Below are positions 14,987 through 24,689 of a DNA stretch of 64,000 bases, piece by piece. The translations under genes and the position numbers were made by a program. The notes under the pieces are model-generated. The model saw nothing but the letters and a program-made list of their open reading frames with translations. It ran no database searches and was not told where the DNA came from. How positions within the stretch are numbered: the first letter of the stretch is position 1; each line of letters opens with the position of its first letter. Source of the stretch: an uncultured Clostridia bacterium (GTDB lineage: Bacteria > Bacillota > Clostridia > UBA1381); contig CAKSSN010000001.1 in assembly GCA_934489015.1 (NCBI GenBank), positions 198,550 through 262,549 on the forward strand, written 5' to 3'.

Positions 14987-16876
14987 ATGAAAATAAATCG
15001 TATATCAAAACAAAATTCCGGAATTATGCTTCATTATTTTAAGCTTTATACGGTATTTATTCTGGCGGTGCTGGCGGCTCTTGTACTTTTGCAGTGCCTT
15101 TACATATCGCCGAAATACATGAAAAGTTTGAGAAGCACGGCGGAAAACAGCTTTGACAATTTAATAGATAACACAGAGGATTATTTTTCGGCGCTTGAGG
15201 AAACCGCGTATTACATAGCAAACAGCCCGGAAATTTCGAGAAACCCGTTTCAAAGCGGAGCACAGATGTCGGAGAGTATAGAGCATTTGAAAAACCGCGT
15301 TGTCGAATCGCCGATATTGAGCGAAATAATTGTTTATTACGGCAGTGAATATCCGTTTTTATCATCTGCCGGAGTAACGTCACACGAATATATGCACGGA
15401 TACAGCAGCTCGGTCAGCGGCTGGGAGGATTTTTACAGCGCCATAGAGTCGGACGAGTCTGCGGCATATTATGTCACGGGCAGCGATTCGGACGAAGCGG
15501 GCAGGCGCCTTGCGGCAATTTACCGCGTCTGCCCTCTTAACAATCCCGATGCGCAGATGAGAATTATCTGCATAGTACCCGACCTTAATGTCAAATCGCG
15601 CATGAAAAATCTTTATGACGCGCAAAACGGTCAGATTTTAATTTTAAAAAATAATGACATATGGATAAATACCGCCTCCGACGGAAAAATAAGTGACAGC
15701 GAGCTTTCGCTTGTTGACGGCTTTTACAATCGGCGCGGACGGCTTGTTGTAGTTAAAACCGCCGCAAACACGGGATTTAAATATATCCTGTGCTACGAGG
15801 GAAACAGCATAATGACTCAATATATGGGCTTTCAGACGGTTATAATTTTATTTATTCTTGCGTTCGGTGCGATAGGTCTTTTTATGGCGTTTAAATTTTC
15901 GGCAATAAATTATAAAATGATAAAGAAAATCTGCAATCCGCTGATAGAGGCAGGGCACGAAAAAAGTGCGGAGAATTTATATGATTTTGAAAAGCTGATA
16001 AGCGAAGCCGTAAACGAAAACAAAAGAATGAGTATGCTACTCAATTTTCAGGAGCCGTTTATTAAAAGGCAGCTTCTTCTTGCTCTTCTCAGTGGAAAGT
16101 ATTCCGATCGGGAGCAGCTTGGAAACATCTGCCGCAATATCGGATTTAACTTTTCCGGTGAGGCTTTCGGAGTCTGCGTGCTTTCGCCGCAGGATAAAAA
16201 CGAATTTGATGAGGTTGTATACGAGGCTGTGTCGGATTATCTTGAAAAAAACAACCTGGGATATGCGATAGAGCCGGTGAGCGATAATAATATAGTAATT
16301 CTGCTTAAATTTGCATCAATGGAAAACGCTCACGAAATACAGGAGCTTATCATTTCACATATAAGGGAGGAGCTGAAAAATAATTTCGGAATTGAGGTCT
16401 GTACCTATTCGGGCGGCATATGCGCCGATGTGTCGGATATAAGCGAGGCATATATCCGCGCAGGTATGCAGTCGAGCCGCCGTACAGACAAGCTCAGCCG
16501 TCAGACGACAGCTATGAATGAAACTGAGAATAAAAATTATCTTTTAATTATGGAATATATCCGTGAAAATTATTCCGACGCAAATCTGAGCCTTAAAAGC
16601 ATTGCCGATAAGGTGGATAAATCAATATATTATGTAAGCCGCATTATAAAATCAAATCTGGGTTATACGTTCAGCGAGTATGTTTCGGGACTGAGGCTTG
16701 AAAAGGCGAAGCGGCTTTTGGAGGAAACGGATTTTACCATTAATGAAATTACGGAAAAAATAGGGTATCTTGATGTTGCAAGCTTTAACAAAAAGTTTAA
16801 AAACACAGTCGGCTGCACGCCGGGCACGTATCGCAAAAGATACGCCGAAACGGCCGAAATTAAAGCAAAACAGTGA
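14987..16876 (+). CDS. Membrane-bound AraC-family regulator (YesN-like)
   Basis: A 629-residue transcription regulator with an outside sensor. A first membrane helix (about 17-41) is followed by an extracytoplasmic domain of about 240 residues that resembles a Cache-type ligand sensor. A second helix lies at about 283-305 (TVIILFILAFGAIGLF). A cytoplasmic linker leads to a C-terminal AraC double HTH (about 515-618: LSLKSIADKVDKSIYYVSR, then FTINEITEKIGYLDVASFNK). This one-protein sensor/activator layout is common next to CUT1-type oligosaccharide importers in Firmicutes. It likely senses the glycan or its oligosaccharides and switches on the genes downstream. It is a monocistronic unit with its own promoter and terminator. 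Confidence 0.88.
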   Translation: MKINRISKQNSGIMLHYFKLYTVFILAVLAALVLLQCLYISPKYMKSLRSTAENSFDNLIDNTEDYFSALEETAYYIANSPEISRNPFQSGAQMSESIEHLKNRVVESPILSEIIVYYGSEYPFLSSAGVTSHEYMHGYSSSVSGWEDFYSAIESDESAAYYVTGSDSDEAGRRLAAIYRVCPLNNPDAQMRIICIVPDLNVKSRMKNLYDAQNGQILILKNNDIWINTASDGKISDSELSLVDGFYNRRGRLVVVKTAANTGFKYILCYEGNSIMTQYMGFQTVIILFILAFGAIGLFMAFKFSAINYKMIKKICNPLIEAGHEKSAENLYDFEKLISEAVNENKRMSMLLNFQEPFIKRQLLLALLSGKYSDREQLGNICRNIGFNFSGEAFGVCVLSPQDKNEFDEVVYEAVSDYLEKNNLGYAIEPVSDNNIVILLKFASMENAHEIQELIISHIREELKNNFGIEVCTYSGGICADVSDISEAYIRAGMQSSRRTDKLSRQTTAMNETENKNYLLIMEYIRENYSDANLSLKSIADKVDKSIYYVSRIIKSNLGYTFSEYVSGLRLEKAKRLLEETDFTINEITEKIGYLDVASFNKKFKNTVGCTPGTYRKRYAETAEIKAKQ

Positions 16877-16883
16877 ATTTTGG

Positions 16884-16924
16884 ATATGGGAAATTTGCAT
16901 ACAAATTTCCCATATTTACATTTT
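16884..16924 (+). terminator. Rho-independent terminator of the AraC gene
   Basis: ATATGGGAAATTTG (16884-16897) and CAAATTTCCCATAT (16902-16915) form a perfect 14-bp stem with a CATA loop, followed by TTACATTTT. Confidence 0.75.
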
Positions 16925-16951
16925 GAATATATGCTGATAAAATTATATCAG
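16915..16951 (+). promoter_or_regulatory. Promoter with overlapping palindrome for the glycan locus
   Basis: TTTACA (16915-16920), 17-bp spacer, TAAAAT (16938-16943). The perfect inverted repeat CTGATA (16934-16939) / TATCAG (16946-16951) covers the -10 box, a layout typical of an operator. This is the only promoter-like site I see before the ten-kilobase-plus run of same-strand genes starting at 17040. Confidence 0.5.
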
Positions 16952-16976
16952 ACGGCAGCCGCAGCGGCAGTCGTGT

Positions 16977-17024
16977 AAAAGCAAGGCAGGCTTTTTACAT
17001 GACTAATGCCTGCGGCTTTTCATT
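16977..17024 (+). terminator. Candidate attenuator hairpin in the leader of the glycan locus
   Basis: AAAAGC..GCAGGC (16977-16991) pairs with GCCTGC.GCTTTT (17008-17020) and is followed by CATTTT, just before the AGAAGGGG ribosome site of the first gene. It could terminate early or protect the mRNA end. Confidence 0.45.
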
Positions 17025-17039
17025 TTAGAAGGGGTGCTT

Positions 17040-19175
17040 ATGAAAAAGATAAAAATTATTTTTGTATTGACTGCTGTTATGTCTGCGTTCGCCTCGTTTG
17101 GTGTGCGGGCGGAGGAGCTTGGCGCGGTTTGCGCTTTTTCGGGTGCGGACGGAGTGCGCGTGTGCGGAAGCGCGGAGTCAGGCGATAGTGTAACAGTGAT
17201 GCTGTTTCCGTCGGAGCTTAATACGGCGGAATATAACACGTCGGAAAAGCTGCCGCTGTTTAAGGCAAGCTATATCGGGCAGACAACCGCCGACGGCTCC
17301 GGCAGCTTTGATTTTTCGATAAAAAAAGAGAATATTCCGAAAAACCAAAAAACAAGCGTTTATGTTTCATCGGGAGGAAAGGCCAGAAAAATGATACTTG
17401 CCGACGTTGAAAATTCGGATGTTATAAATGCCGCAGAGCTCGGAGCGGATAATACCGGAGAGCTTGACAGCACGGTTGTTATGAATGCTCTTCACTCTCT
17501 CGGCAAGCGCGTTTATTATCCCGACGGAACATATTTGTTCGGCGGCGAAACGCTTGATTTGTCGGGAGGAATAGAGCTTTCGCGCGGGGCTGTTATAAGA
17601 AATAAAATTTCGCCCGTGCCGATAATTAATTTTGACGAAAATGGCAATTTGATAGGTCTTATGCAAAATCATCTTGAAGAGAGCTACTCGGCGGGAAAGA
17701 AAATAACGAGCGGCACTCTTGTAAGTCCGCCGCTTTTTGAGGGCGAATATAAAACAAGAGTTGATTTTCTCCCGTTTTGGTATAATGATTTCGGGCTTGA
17801 AAGCAAGCGCGCGGCTGCCGGCGGCGGAAAGACTTGGTATGACTGGAGCTGGAATTTCCACTCACGCGTAAGTGATGATAAATCCGTAGCTTATGATCCG
17901 GAGCGCCAAAGCCTTCTCGGCTTTTATCGCGGAGATGATCCTGTTGTACTTGACTGGCAGTGTTATTGGCTGAGGTCTTATGCAGCGGCAGGAGCTATTC
18001 TTTACTCGGCAAACAGGGACGCGGCTATAAATGACGGCTGGGAAAACGAAGCAAACGTTCATCACTGGCTCTATGAGCTTTTTGAAAACACGCCGAACTT
18101 TAAAAGCTTTCCTTATGTTCTTACCTTTAATGCCGCTTATCCGTCAACGGATATTTCATCTGAGGACAGATTAAAGCTTCAGACGACAGTCCGCAGCGTG
18201 TGGGGCGAAACGATAGACGGAATTTATGCAAAATACAATCATCCATACTGCGTAAAGAGGGACGGTAAGCGTTATGCGGCAATTTACATTCATGAAGAAA
18301 ACGCCGTAGTCGGTACGTTTGACGGCTATTACGGAAGTGATGTCAGCGAAACGGTGAAGCTTTACAATGATATAGCCGACAGGTTTATTTCGCTCGGCTA
18401 TGACGGAGCGGCAATTTTCGTAAGAAACAATATGACTAAGGATGATTGCATAAAAGCGGCTCTTGAAGGCAGCGATAAGGTTTTGCGCTTTGACGTCGAA
18501 TATTCGCCGAAGGGCATTGATACGAAAAACGAAACCGCGACGTATGGGGAGCTTGTAGATAGCTTTACATTTTCATCCGATAAGGACGTTATCCCGAACG
18601 TGTTTACGTCGAGGTATACCCATGATCCTCACCCGGCAGCGTGGAAAACGGCAGGTCACACTCCGGTGCTGTTTAACAGGCTTCTCGACAATACGATAAA
18701 GAAGCTCTATGAAAACGGTCAGGAAAAAATTATAACCTGCTATAATGTTTCCGAATGGGCAGAGGGCGGACCCGGACTTATTCCGAATGTCGGCAGCGGC
18801 TTTGGTTATTTGCAGGCGGTAAAAAACGCGGTTGTTATTGCGGATGGGAAAAGCTATTTGAATATGGCTCTTGAAAGAGCGGACGGAGGGCTTGTGAGCT
18901 CGGCGAAGAATTTGAGCGGCTGCAGCGTTACGGCACGCTGTACGGTTAATTCGGATTTGTCGCAAAGCGCATATCTTGCGGCGGCGGTTTACAGCGGCGG
19001 CAGGCTCAAAAACCTCAAAACTCAAAAAGCTGTGCTTCAAGGCGGCGTACAGTCGGAATATCTGTTTGATTTTTCCGAAAATGAGCTTTCGGGCGCAGAT
19101 GATATAAAGCTTATGCTTTTATCGTCGCTTGACAGTCCGAAGCCCGCTGCGGCAAATATATCATTATCACAATAA
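17040..19175 (+). CDS. Secreted GH99/WbsX-like protein with pectate-lyase-3-like segment (paralogue 1)
   Basis: 711 residues with a signal peptide (cleavage after VRAEE or nearby). After an Ig-like N-terminal region, residues of about 128-200 resemble the first turn of Pectate_lyase_3 proteins (NAAELGADNTGELDST, then KRVYYPDGTYLF). A long domain follows (about 240-590) with the features of the GH99/WbsX clan: LLGFYRGDDPVVLDWQ, a mid-barrel GYDGAAIF, and an EW.EG motif in NVSEWAEGGPG (Glu572 and Glu575). That spacing equals the catalytic Glu pair of GH99 enzymes. The start is placed at 17040 after AGAAGGGG. It is paralogous to the protein at 24690. I infer a glycan-cleaving or glycan-binding surface enzyme; substrate unknown. 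Confidence 0.7.
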   Translation: MKKIKIIFVLTAVMSAFASFGVRAEELGAVCAFSGADGVRVCGSAESGDSVTVMLFPSELNTAEYNTSEKLPLFKASYIGQTTADGSGSFDFSIKKENIPKNQKTSVYVSSGGKARKMILADVENSDVINAAELGADNTGELDSTVVMNALHSLGKRVYYPDGTYLFGGETLDLSGGIELSRGAVIRNKISPVPIINFDENGNLIGLMQNHLEESYSAGKKITSGTLVSPPLFEGEYKTRVDFLPFWYNDFGLESKRAAAGGGKTWYDWSWNFHSRVSDDKSVAYDPERQSLLGFYRGDDPVVLDWQCYWLRSYAAAGAILYSANRDAAINDGWENEANVHHWLYELFENTPNFKSFPYVLTFNAAYPSTDISSEDRLKLQTTVRSVWGETIDGIYAKYNHPYCVKRDGKRYAAIYIHEENAVVGTFDGYYGSDVSETVKLYNDIADRFISLGYDGAAIFVRNNMTKDDCIKAALEGSDKVLRFDVEYSPKGIDTKNETATYGELVDSFTFSSDKDVIPNVFTSRYTHDPHPAAWKTAGHTPVLFNRLLDNTIKKLYENGQEKIITCYNVSEWAEGGPGLIPNVGSGFGYLQAVKNAVVIADGKSYLNMALERADGGLVSSAKNLSGCSVTARCTVNSDLSQSAYLAAAVYSGGRLKNLKTQKAVLQGGVQSEYLFDFSENELSGADDIKLMLLSSLDSPKPAAANISLSQ

Positions 19176-19191
19176 AAAGGAGCTTGAATTT

Positions 19192-20145
19192 ATGAAAACA
19201 ACAAAAGCGGCCGCAAGGCCTGCCGGCATCAAAAAGAATGAAAACAGGATATTAAAGGAGCTCAGAAAAAATAATCAGCTTTATCTTATGATACTTCCTG
19301 CTGTAGTGCTTGTGTTTGTATTTAAATATATACCGATGTACGGCGTTCAGATTGCGTTTAAGGAATTTAACGCAAGAGCGGGAATTTGGGGAAGCCCGTG
19401 GGTGGGAATGGCGCACATAAATAAATTTTTGCAGTCGCCGTATTGCCTGCGGCTTATATGGAACACGTTTGCGATTAATCTTTATTCGCTTTTGTGGAGC
19501 TTCCCGGTACCTGTTATAATTGCGATAATTTTAAATGAGATAACATCAAAGCATTACAAGAAAACAGTGCAGACGGTTATATGCATACCGCATTTTATTT
19601 CCACCGTTGTTATGGTCGGAATTATATTCCTCTTCACAAACGAAAGCAAGGGTATAATCAATAATATGCTCGCGTTTATAGGGCTTGACCGCATACCGTT
19701 TATGGCAAAGGAAAAATGGTTCCGTACAATATATATAGGCTCGGGAATATGGCAAAACGCCGGATGGAATTCGATTATATATATCGCTGCGCTCAGCGGA
19801 GTTGACACGCAGATGCATGAGGCGGCAATAATTGACGGCGCCGGCAGACTAAAGCGCATATGGTATATAAATCTTCCGACAATAATGCCGACTATTATAA
19901 TTATGCTGCTTATGAGCATGGGAAGCCTTTTAAATGTTGGCTTTGAGAAAATTTATCTTATGCAGCTGCCGCTTAACCTTGATATTTCTGAGGTTATTTC
20001 GACTTATACATATAAAATTGCATTTGAGGGCGGAAGCTTCAGCTACGGTACTGCAATAGGTCTTTTCCTTAATGTAATAAACCTTGTGCTGCTTGCGAGC
20101 TTTAACAGAATTTCTAAAAAGGTGGGAGAGGTATCGTTATGGTAA
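19192..20145 (+). CDS. ABC sugar permease, LplB/CUT1 type (permease 1)
   Basis: A 317-residue integral membrane protein with six predicted helices. It carries the binding-protein-dependent permease (EAA) loop: EAAIIDGAGRLKRIWYINLP (about residues 203-222). The start is set at 19192 after AAAAAGGAG; an upstream frame extension overlaps the previous gene and has no ribosome site. With the next permease and lipoprotein it forms an importer of the LplB-LplC-LipO type, used for oligosaccharides in Firmicutes. No ATPase gene is present in the locus, so a shared MsmK/UgpC-type ATPase elsewhere must energise it. Confidence 0.92.
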   Translation: MKTTKAAARPAGIKKNENRILKELRKNNQLYLMILPAVVLVFVFKYIPMYGVQIAFKEFNARAGIWGSPWVGMAHINKFLQSPYCLRLIWNTFAINLYSLLWSFPVPVIIAIILNEITSKHYKKTVQTVICIPHFISTVVMVGIIFLFTNESKGIINNMLAFIGLDRIPFMAKEKWFRTIYIGSGIWQNAGWNSIIYIAALSGVDTQMHEAAIIDGAGRLKRIWYINLPTIMPTIIIMLLMSMGSLLNVGFEKIYLMQLPLNLDISEVISTYTYKIAFEGGSFSYGTAIGLFLNVINLVLLASFNRISKKVGEVSLW

Positions 20146-21032
20146 ACGGAAAAAAGGATTTGGTTTTTGACTGGACTGTAAACATACTTTCGTTTCTTAT
20201 TATGGCTTCAATGCTCTTTGTGCTGATTTTTATTGTCTGCGCTTCAATGAGCGATCCGAAGCTTGTTGCAATGGGAAAGGTGTTTTTATGGCCTAAGGGT
20301 CTGAATTTTGACGCATACAAGAGCCTGCTTGCACAGAGCGACATATGGATAGGGTATAAAAACTCTTTGATTTATACTTTGGTCGGAACGGCGATTAACA
20401 TTGTTCTTACCATGCTTACCGCATATCCGCTTGCGCGCCGCGATTTCGGAGGGAAATGGATTATAACAATATTTTTTATGATAACAATGTATTTTTCCGG
20501 CGGCATGGTTCCGGCATTTTTGCAGATTAAGTCAATGGGACTTTACGACACCATGTGGGCGCTTATTCTTCCGGGTGCGCTTTCGGTTTATAACACGATT
20601 ATATGCAGAACGTATATACAAACGAGTATACCGTATGAAATACAGGAGTCGGCAAAGATTGACGGGTGCAGCGATTTCGGCGTATTTCTGAAAATTGTTT
20701 TTCCGCTTTCGGGTCCTATTCTTGCGGTTTTGGTTATGTATTTTGCGCTCGGCCACTGGAACAATTATTTCAGCGCGCTTATTTATATGAGCAGCAGGGA
20801 AAAATATCCGCTTCAGCTGTTTTTGAATGAAATTCTCGTTCAGAGTCAGCAGACAAGCATTAATAATATGATGAGCAATGAGGAATTAATACAGGCGCAG
20901 CGGCAGGCAGACAAGGCGGAGCTTTTGAAATATGCGCTTGTTATTGTGGCATCGCTGCCGTTTATGATGATTTATCCGCTCTTGCAGAAATATTTCGTAA
21001 AGGGAATAATGGTCGGAGCGATAAAGGGATAA
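20139..21032 (+). CDS. ABC sugar permease, LplC/YtcP type (permease 2)
   Basis: A 297-residue membrane protein with six helices and the EAA-type loop IQESAKIDGCSDFGVFLKIV. Its ATG overlaps the permease 1 stop region by 7 bp, a sign of coupled translation and a heterodimeric channel. The C-terminus ends KGIMVGAIKG, as usual in CUT1 permeases. Confidence 0.92.
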   Translation: MVNGKKDLVFDWTVNILSFLIMASMLFVLIFIVCASMSDPKLVAMGKVFLWPKGLNFDAYKSLLAQSDIWIGYKNSLIYTLVGTAINIVLTMLTAYPLARRDFGGKWIITIFFMITMYFSGGMVPAFLQIKSMGLYDTMWALILPGALSVYNTIICRTYIQTSIPYEIQESAKIDGCSDFGVFLKIVFPLSGPILAVLVMYFALGHWNNYFSALIYMSSREKYPLQLFLNEILVQSQQTSINNMMSNEELIQAQRQADKAELLKYALVIVASLPFMMIYPLLQKYFVKGIMVGAIKG

Positions 21033-21078
21033 AAAATAAAGCGGAATATCCGTAAAAAAGAAAGAGGGATTAGAGAAA

Positions 21079-22722
21079 ATGAACAAGAAAAAAAGGTGTT
21101 TGGCGCTTATCTGTGCGCTTGCCGCGATTTCGGCCGTGTCAGGCTGCGGCGAGAAGAAAAACAATGTCGCAGACGACTGCGGTTTTAGTGAAACGGGGTA
21201 TCCTATTGTTTCAAAGCCGCTTAAGCTTACGGCAATGGCTAAAAAGGATCCGCTTCACGGCGACTGGAACGAAACGTACTGGGCGCAGTGGGCAAAGGAA
21301 AAATCGGGCATTGACATTGATTTTGAGTATGTTGACAAGGCGTCATGGGATCAGAAAAAGCAGCTTTTATTTGCTGCAAAGGAGCTTCCGGATTTGATTT
21401 TCAGCGGCGGCGGAGGTCTTTCAAAGGTTGACGAAATGCAGTACGGTCCTAACGGAATGCTCGTTGATATGGCGGAGTATATAGACAAATATGCGCCAAA
21501 TCTCAAAAAAGCGCTTGACGATTTTCCGAAGGTTAAGGCGAATATAACAACGCCCGACGGAAACATATACGCACTTCCGAAAATTTCGTATTCAATCGAC
21601 AGCGTGCGCCGTATATGGATAAATCAGGAGTGGCTTGACAAGCTCGGACTTAAAAAGCCCGAAACGATCGATGAGCTTAACAAGGTTATGATAGCTTTTC
21701 GCGATAATGACCCCGACGGAAACGGTCAGAAAGATACATATGCAGCCTCAGGTGTGTTCATGAATTACGAGGGCGATTTCAGGTACCTTGTTTTGAGAGC
21801 GTACGGATTTTTGGATACAGGCTTCTCGGTTGACGGCGAAAAGGTAATTTACCCTCCGTATGATCCGCTTTTCAAGGAATATCTTAAGGAGATGAATTAT
21901 CTTTATAAGGAGGGTCTTATAGACAGCGAATATTTTACGCAGTCCGAAGCTGAATATAAGGCAAAGTCAAGTCAGGTTAAGGTCGGAATAGGCTGCTGGA
22001 GCTCGCCTGCCGCAAGCGGCGGAATGAGCCCGGAGGACGAAAAGAAATATACAAATGTTATTCCGCTCACAAGCGAGTTTAACAGCACTCGCGTGTGGGA
22101 TAAAGCAGGAAGCAAAGAGGACGCTTACGGCTCAACGGGCTGCTTTGCAATTTCGGCGGACTGCAAATATCCTGAGGCAGCAATGCGCTGGGCGGATATG
22201 TGGTATTCGGAAGAGGGCGGAATTGTTGCAAACATCGGTCCTAAGCTCGGAGAGTTTAAGGCACACGCCGACGGCGGATATACGGTTGACGAAAACGGCG
22301 AATGGACGCAGGTTTATCCTAAGGATGACAAACGAAACACCTGGACATATTACAATCAGGTCTGGGCGCCGGCTTCCGGAAACTGTAATTTCAGCTTGCA
22401 GCCCGAATTTTTCTCAAAGAAAAAGGGCGTAAAGGAGCTTAATCTCTATAAGCTCGGTGCGGCAATGAAAGAATACAGCAAGGATTCGAAGCTTTATTCA
22501 ATGCCCGGCTTCTACTTTGATAAGGAGCAGCAAAATTCGCTTTCCGTAACAAAGACGGAAATTGAAGCTTATGTTCAGAAAATGGAGTCAAAATTTATAA
22601 CGGGCGAAGAGCCGCTTGAAAATTTTGATAAGTATCTTGCCGATCTCAAGCAGTACGGTGTTGAAACGCTGCTTGAAGCATATCAGAAAGCGTATAAAGA
22701 ATATTTAAATGCGATTAAATAA
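21079..22722 (+). CDS. Extracellular sugar-binding lipoprotein, LipO/YtcQ type
   Basis: 547 residues with a lipoprotein signal (SAVSGC, lipid Cys23). The mature protein is a large cluster-D type solute-binding protein of the family found with LplB/YtcP permeases. It is rich in Trp and Tyr (for example TYWAQWAKEKSGID, DMWYSEEGG, WTYYNQVWAP), consistent with stacking on sugar rings. A DxDxDG-like loop, NDPDGNGQKDTY, may bind Ca. It captures the oligosaccharide and delivers it to the two permeases upstream. Confidence 0.92.
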   Translation: MNKKKRCLALICALAAISAVSGCGEKKNNVADDCGFSETGYPIVSKPLKLTAMAKKDPLHGDWNETYWAQWAKEKSGIDIDFEYVDKASWDQKKQLLFAAKELPDLIFSGGGGLSKVDEMQYGPNGMLVDMAEYIDKYAPNLKKALDDFPKVKANITTPDGNIYALPKISYSIDSVRRIWINQEWLDKLGLKKPETIDELNKVMIAFRDNDPDGNGQKDTYAASGVFMNYEGDFRYLVLRAYGFLDTGFSVDGEKVIYPPYDPLFKEYLKEMNYLYKEGLIDSEYFTQSEAEYKAKSSQVKVGIGCWSSPAASGGMSPEDEKKYTNVIPLTSEFNSTRVWDKAGSKEDAYGSTGCFAISADCKYPEAAMRWADMWYSEEGGIVANIGPKLGEFKAHADGGYTVDENGEWTQVYPKDDKRNTWTYYNQVWAPASGNCNFSLQPEFFSKKKGVKELNLYKLGAAMKEYSKDSKLYSMPGFYFDKEQQNSLSVTKTEIEAYVQKMESKFITGEEPLENFDKYLADLKQYGVETLLEAYQKAYKEYLNAIK

Positions 22723-22742
22723 CGGAAAGGAAGGTTAATAAT

Positions 22743-24659
22743 ATGTTTAAGAAAATAATTTCTCTCGGCTTGGGAGCTATGCTCGCGCTGTCCTCTCTTG
22801 CTTATGCCGCAGACGGTCAGCTTGAGGTTTCGGTTTCGGGAGGCGCCGAAGCGTTTCACGGAAGCAGCGGCTATGATAAGGAGGATCTTGCCGGAAATCC
22901 GTATGCACTCACGGACGGTGATACAACAACGACATACGGCTGCTTCAGCGGTGATTCGGGCTGGTCAAATGCATCAAAATATAAGCAGTGGGTTGCGCTC
23001 GATCTTGCCGCAAGCTACAGCATAACAAAAGTTGAGCTTACTCCGGCACTCGATCTTGACTACGGAACAAAATTTCCTAAAAGATTTAAAATAGAGGTGT
23101 CGGACAGCGCGGACTTTTCCGCTCCTCAGGTTTTTTATGATAACACAGGCAGCGATTATTATGCGGCGGAAGCGCCGACAGAGGTGCAGAGCTTTTCGGG
23201 AAATGCCGAAGGCAGATATATAAGAGTTTATGCTACCGAAAACGGCGACTATTATTCAAACGAGGACGGCAGCGGAAAGCATTATTATGCAACTGCCTTT
23301 GCGGAATTTGAAGTATTTTGCGGAGCGTCGGTTGAAAAGGTGCAGATACAAAAGGCGGTTAAGGATAATACAAAGGATAACAGCCCCGCGAACGCGCCAA
23401 ACCTTATTGACGGAAGCCTTGATACGGCGGATGCCGTTACAACAGGTGATTCGGGCTGGTCAAACGAAACAAAATATCAGCATAAAATAACGCTTGATCT
23501 CGGCGAGAGCCGCGACATTGTGGGAATAAATTTATATCCTGTTTTAAAGGCGGCGGGAAGTATGTTCCCGAAGCAGTTTGAAATTCAGGTTTCCGACAGC
23601 GCGGATTTTGAAACATATATGGTGGCGTATAAAGCCGAGAGCGACTATTATACCGATTATGAGCTTTCCGACTGGAAGGATACCTCAAAGGTAAAGGAGC
23701 CGACGGGACCTTCCGAAATGCAGACGCTTTCTTTCACCGCGTCGGGAAGATATGTAAGAATATATGTAACAAAAAGCGGAACATATTCATATCAGACATC
23801 TGGAGCAAAGGGCTTTTTTGCAACAGGATTTAAGGAAATAGAGGTTTTGGCAAATCCGAAAGCGCGTCTTACAAAGGTAACTCCGACGTCTGCTTCCGCG
23901 TGGTCGGACAGAAGCGGCGTGATAGACGCATCGGCGCTTTATGACGGTGACACATCAAAAGGAACAAGCGTTGATAACGGCGACGCAAGCTGGGCAAAGC
24001 CCGAACAGTACCCCTGCTGGTTTGCATATGATTTGGGAGAGGTATGTGAGCTTGCCGAAGTAAAGCTTTATCCTATTGTAAAGGAAAGCGGCTCGGTATT
24101 TCCGCTTCGGTTTGAAATTCAGATTTCAAATGACGGCGAGAATTATGCAAGCGTTTATACGCAGTCGGAGGACTACTTTGATGAAAATTCAATTCCCGCT
24201 TCCGCACAGAGCTTTTTAATCAGCGGAAACGCAAGATACATAAGAGTTTATGTTACGAAAAACTCGGCGTATTATACGGGCGGCAAGGGCTATTACAGAA
24301 CTGGATTTGCCGAAATTGAGGTTTACAGCGGAACAAAATATCAGCTTGAAAACACATACACAAGCAACGGAGAGGAAATAAGCAGCCTTGACGGCGCAGA
24401 AGGCGTAAGCGTAAATACACGTGTTATAAATAATACCGGCGCGGTAAGCTCCGGCGTTGCGATATACACGCTTATGTATGACGGCGTTTTGACGGATTCG
24501 AGATTTGTTCCGGTTGTGTTAAATCCCGAAACCGATTTACCGGCGCAGGTGTTTACGCTCGGAAACGCTGATAAATCAAAGTACAGCATATCGGTTTATC
24601 TTTGGGACGGAATTGAAAATATCAGACCGTACTGCAACAATACGGTATTTCCGAAATAA
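22743..24659 (+). CDS. Secreted protein with three F5/8C (discoidin-like) domains
   Basis: 638 residues with a signal peptide ending near SLAYA. Three tandem copies of a galactose-binding-like module follow at about 25-195, 196-375 and 376-545. Each has a DGD or DGS turn, a (G/S)WSN or SWAKP stretch, an LDL/YDLGE beta strand, an FP.RF.I..S strand and a terminal RYIR(V/I)Y strand. The C-terminal domain (about 550-638) ends with ISVYLWDGIENIRPYC, a motif that recurs at the end of the surface protein at 54143 (VMVWNNLNDMKPAC). No catalytic domain is seen. Likely a glycan-binding protein that works alongside the GH99-like enzymes. Confidence 0.82.
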   Translation: MFKKIISLGLGAMLALSSLAYAADGQLEVSVSGGAEAFHGSSGYDKEDLAGNPYALTDGDTTTTYGCFSGDSGWSNASKYKQWVALDLAASYSITKVELTPALDLDYGTKFPKRFKIEVSDSADFSAPQVFYDNTGSDYYAAEAPTEVQSFSGNAEGRYIRVYATENGDYYSNEDGSGKHYYATAFAEFEVFCGASVEKVQIQKAVKDNTKDNSPANAPNLIDGSLDTADAVTTGDSGWSNETKYQHKITLDLGESRDIVGINLYPVLKAAGSMFPKQFEIQVSDSADFETYMVAYKAESDYYTDYELSDWKDTSKVKEPTGPSEMQTLSFTASGRYVRIYVTKSGTYSYQTSGAKGFFATGFKEIEVLANPKARLTKVTPTSASAWSDRSGVIDASALYDGDTSKGTSVDNGDASWAKPEQYPCWFAYDLGEVCELAEVKLYPIVKESGSVFPLRFEIQISNDGENYASVYTQSEDYFDENSIPASAQSFLISGNARYIRVYVTKNSAYYTGGKGYYRTGFAEIEVYSGTKYQLENTYTSNGEEISSLDGAEGVSVNTRVINNTGAVSSGVAIYTLMYDGVLTDSRFVPVVLNPETDLPAQVFTLGNADKSKYSISVYLWDGIENIRPYCNNTVFPK

Positions 24660-24689
24660 AGCCGTGAGAAATTTTTAAGAGGTGAGAGA

